This document shows, in pieces, positions 7,009 to 7,657 of a stretch of 7,657 bases of DNA; the first letter of the stretch is position 1, and every line of letters begins with the position of its first letter. The stretch covers positions 1-7,657 of the forward strand of contig DATEGA010000112.1 of assembly GCA_035280345.1 (NCBI GenBank), given 5' to 3'. The stretch is from DASSJF01 sp035280345. GTDB lineage: Bacteria > Sysuimicrobiota > Sysuimicrobiia > Sysuimicrobiales > Segetimicrobiaceae. The notes beneath the pieces are model-generated. The model did no database searches and had not been told where the DNA came from. It worked only from the letters and a program-made list of their open reading frames with translations. The position numbers and the translations under genes were made by a program.

Positions 7009-7657
7009 TCTTCCGTTCCCGGCGGTACCGGGCTTTCCTGCCACAGACGCACGACCGGGCGCCGCCCGTACACCGGTAGCAGTTCGGCTGGCGCATCGCG
7101 GGCGCCGCGAAGAAGCCGCGGCCGCGCGAGCCGTCCCGCCGCGGCCGCGCTCGGATAGGCGTCCGGGCGTTCCACGACGTGACGTACACCCGCGCCGCCA
7201 AGCGCCGCCCGCAGCGTTCCCGCGTAGCGCGCCAGTCCGTCGCCGGCGACGACGAGCGGCTGGTGGAGCGCGCGCTCACGCTCGAGCGCCGGGCACATCT
7301 CCGCAACTACCGCCTGCGGCGCGGCCACGACCGGCGGCACGAGACAGAGAGGTTCCGGCTCCTGCCCGAGGCGGTAGAGTGCCGCGGCCACCTCGCCGCG
7401 GTGCGCATCCAGCACGGCCAAGACGAGGCCGCTCGTCGACGTGGACGCCGCGAGCACCTCGAGGGTGGGGACGCCGAGCACCGGCGCATGGCCGGCTCGC
7501 GCCCAGGCCGCGGCGGTCGCGATCCCGATCCGCAGGCCGGTGAAGCCGCCGGGCCCCTTTCCCACCGCGACTGCCTCGACGCCGTCGGGCCCCACGCCCG
7601 CGTCACGCAGCAGCTCGTCGATCGCCGCAGCCAGCCACTCGAGGTGCCGCATCGGGG
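7005..7657 (-). CDS. tsaB: tRNA threonylcarbamoyladenosine biosynthesis protein TsaB (5' partial)
   Basis: TsaB (YeaZ) is the catalytically inactive partner that dimerises with TsaD in t6A tRNA modification. The frame runs off the right edge. The first ATG in the window (7652) encodes MRHLEWL, which aligns with the internal H-(S/T)-x-x-(L/I)-P helix of the family. The true start and the N-terminal LxxDT(S/A) strand, roughly 35-45 residues, are therefore outside. Visible marks are VAVGKGPGGFTGLRIGI (28-44 from that ATG), VLGVPTLEVLA, VLDAHRGEVAAALY and the C-terminal LPVYGRRP. The stop overlaps the rimI ATG, so the genes are probably translationally coupled. The energy-coupling ATPase gene tsaE often precedes tsaB and would be expected just beyond the edge, which cannot be checked here. 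Confidence 0.93.
   Translation of the reverse strand, partial: PMRHLEWLAAAIDELLRDAGVGPDGVEAVAVGKGPGGFTGLRIGIATAAAWARAGHAPVLGVPTLEVLAASTSTSGLVLAVLDAHRGEVAAALYRLGQEPEPLCLVPPVVAAPQAVVAEMCPALERERALHQPLVVAGDGLARYAGTLRAALGGAGVRHVVERPDAYPSAAAAGRLARPRLLRGARDAPAELLPVYGRRPVVRLWQESPVPPGTEE

Overview
The window is a GC-rich bacterial chromosomal segment made mostly of housekeeping genes. It holds eight protein genes in two convergent blocks that meet at a hairpin near 2390-2425. The gene content (tsaB-rimI-tsaD, CIRCE-controlled groES-groEL, plsX), the GC-rich codon use and the GTG starts suit a high-GC member of the Terrabacteria (Chloroflexota, high-GC Bacillota-like or related deep lineages). Sequence alone does not allow a finer placement, and this one is inference.

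Left block, plus strand, 1-2363: a 5'-truncated short-chain dehydrogenase resembling BadH (2-hydroxycyclohexanecarboxyl-CoA dehydrogenase) overlaps by ATGA a divergent plsX-like phosphate acyltransferase gene. Four bases later comes a gene of the putative glycolipid-binding family (PF06475/DUF1089 type). The tight packing suggests one transcription unit with a lipid or acyl-CoA theme. Its promoter lies outside the window.

Right block, minus strand, 7657-2452 (read right to left): a truncated tsaB, rimI and tsaD form the widespread t6A tRNA-modification/N-acetyltransferase cluster. A four-helix membrane gene of the DUF4239 (bestrophin-like) type follows, with visibly lower GC than its neighbours. 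After about 145 bases of relatively AT-rich spacer come a sigma-A-type promoter, a perfect CIRCE operator and the groES-groEL heat-shock operon. The promoter and CIRCE arrangement indicates repression by HrcA, encoded elsewhere.

I see no RNA gene, CRISPR array, insertion sequence, toxin-antitoxin module or recognisable new defence system. The points most worth a second look are the altered motifs of the PlsX-like protein, its lipid-themed neighbours, the GroEL tail without GGM repeats, and the lower-GC DUF4239 gene between two housekeeping operons.
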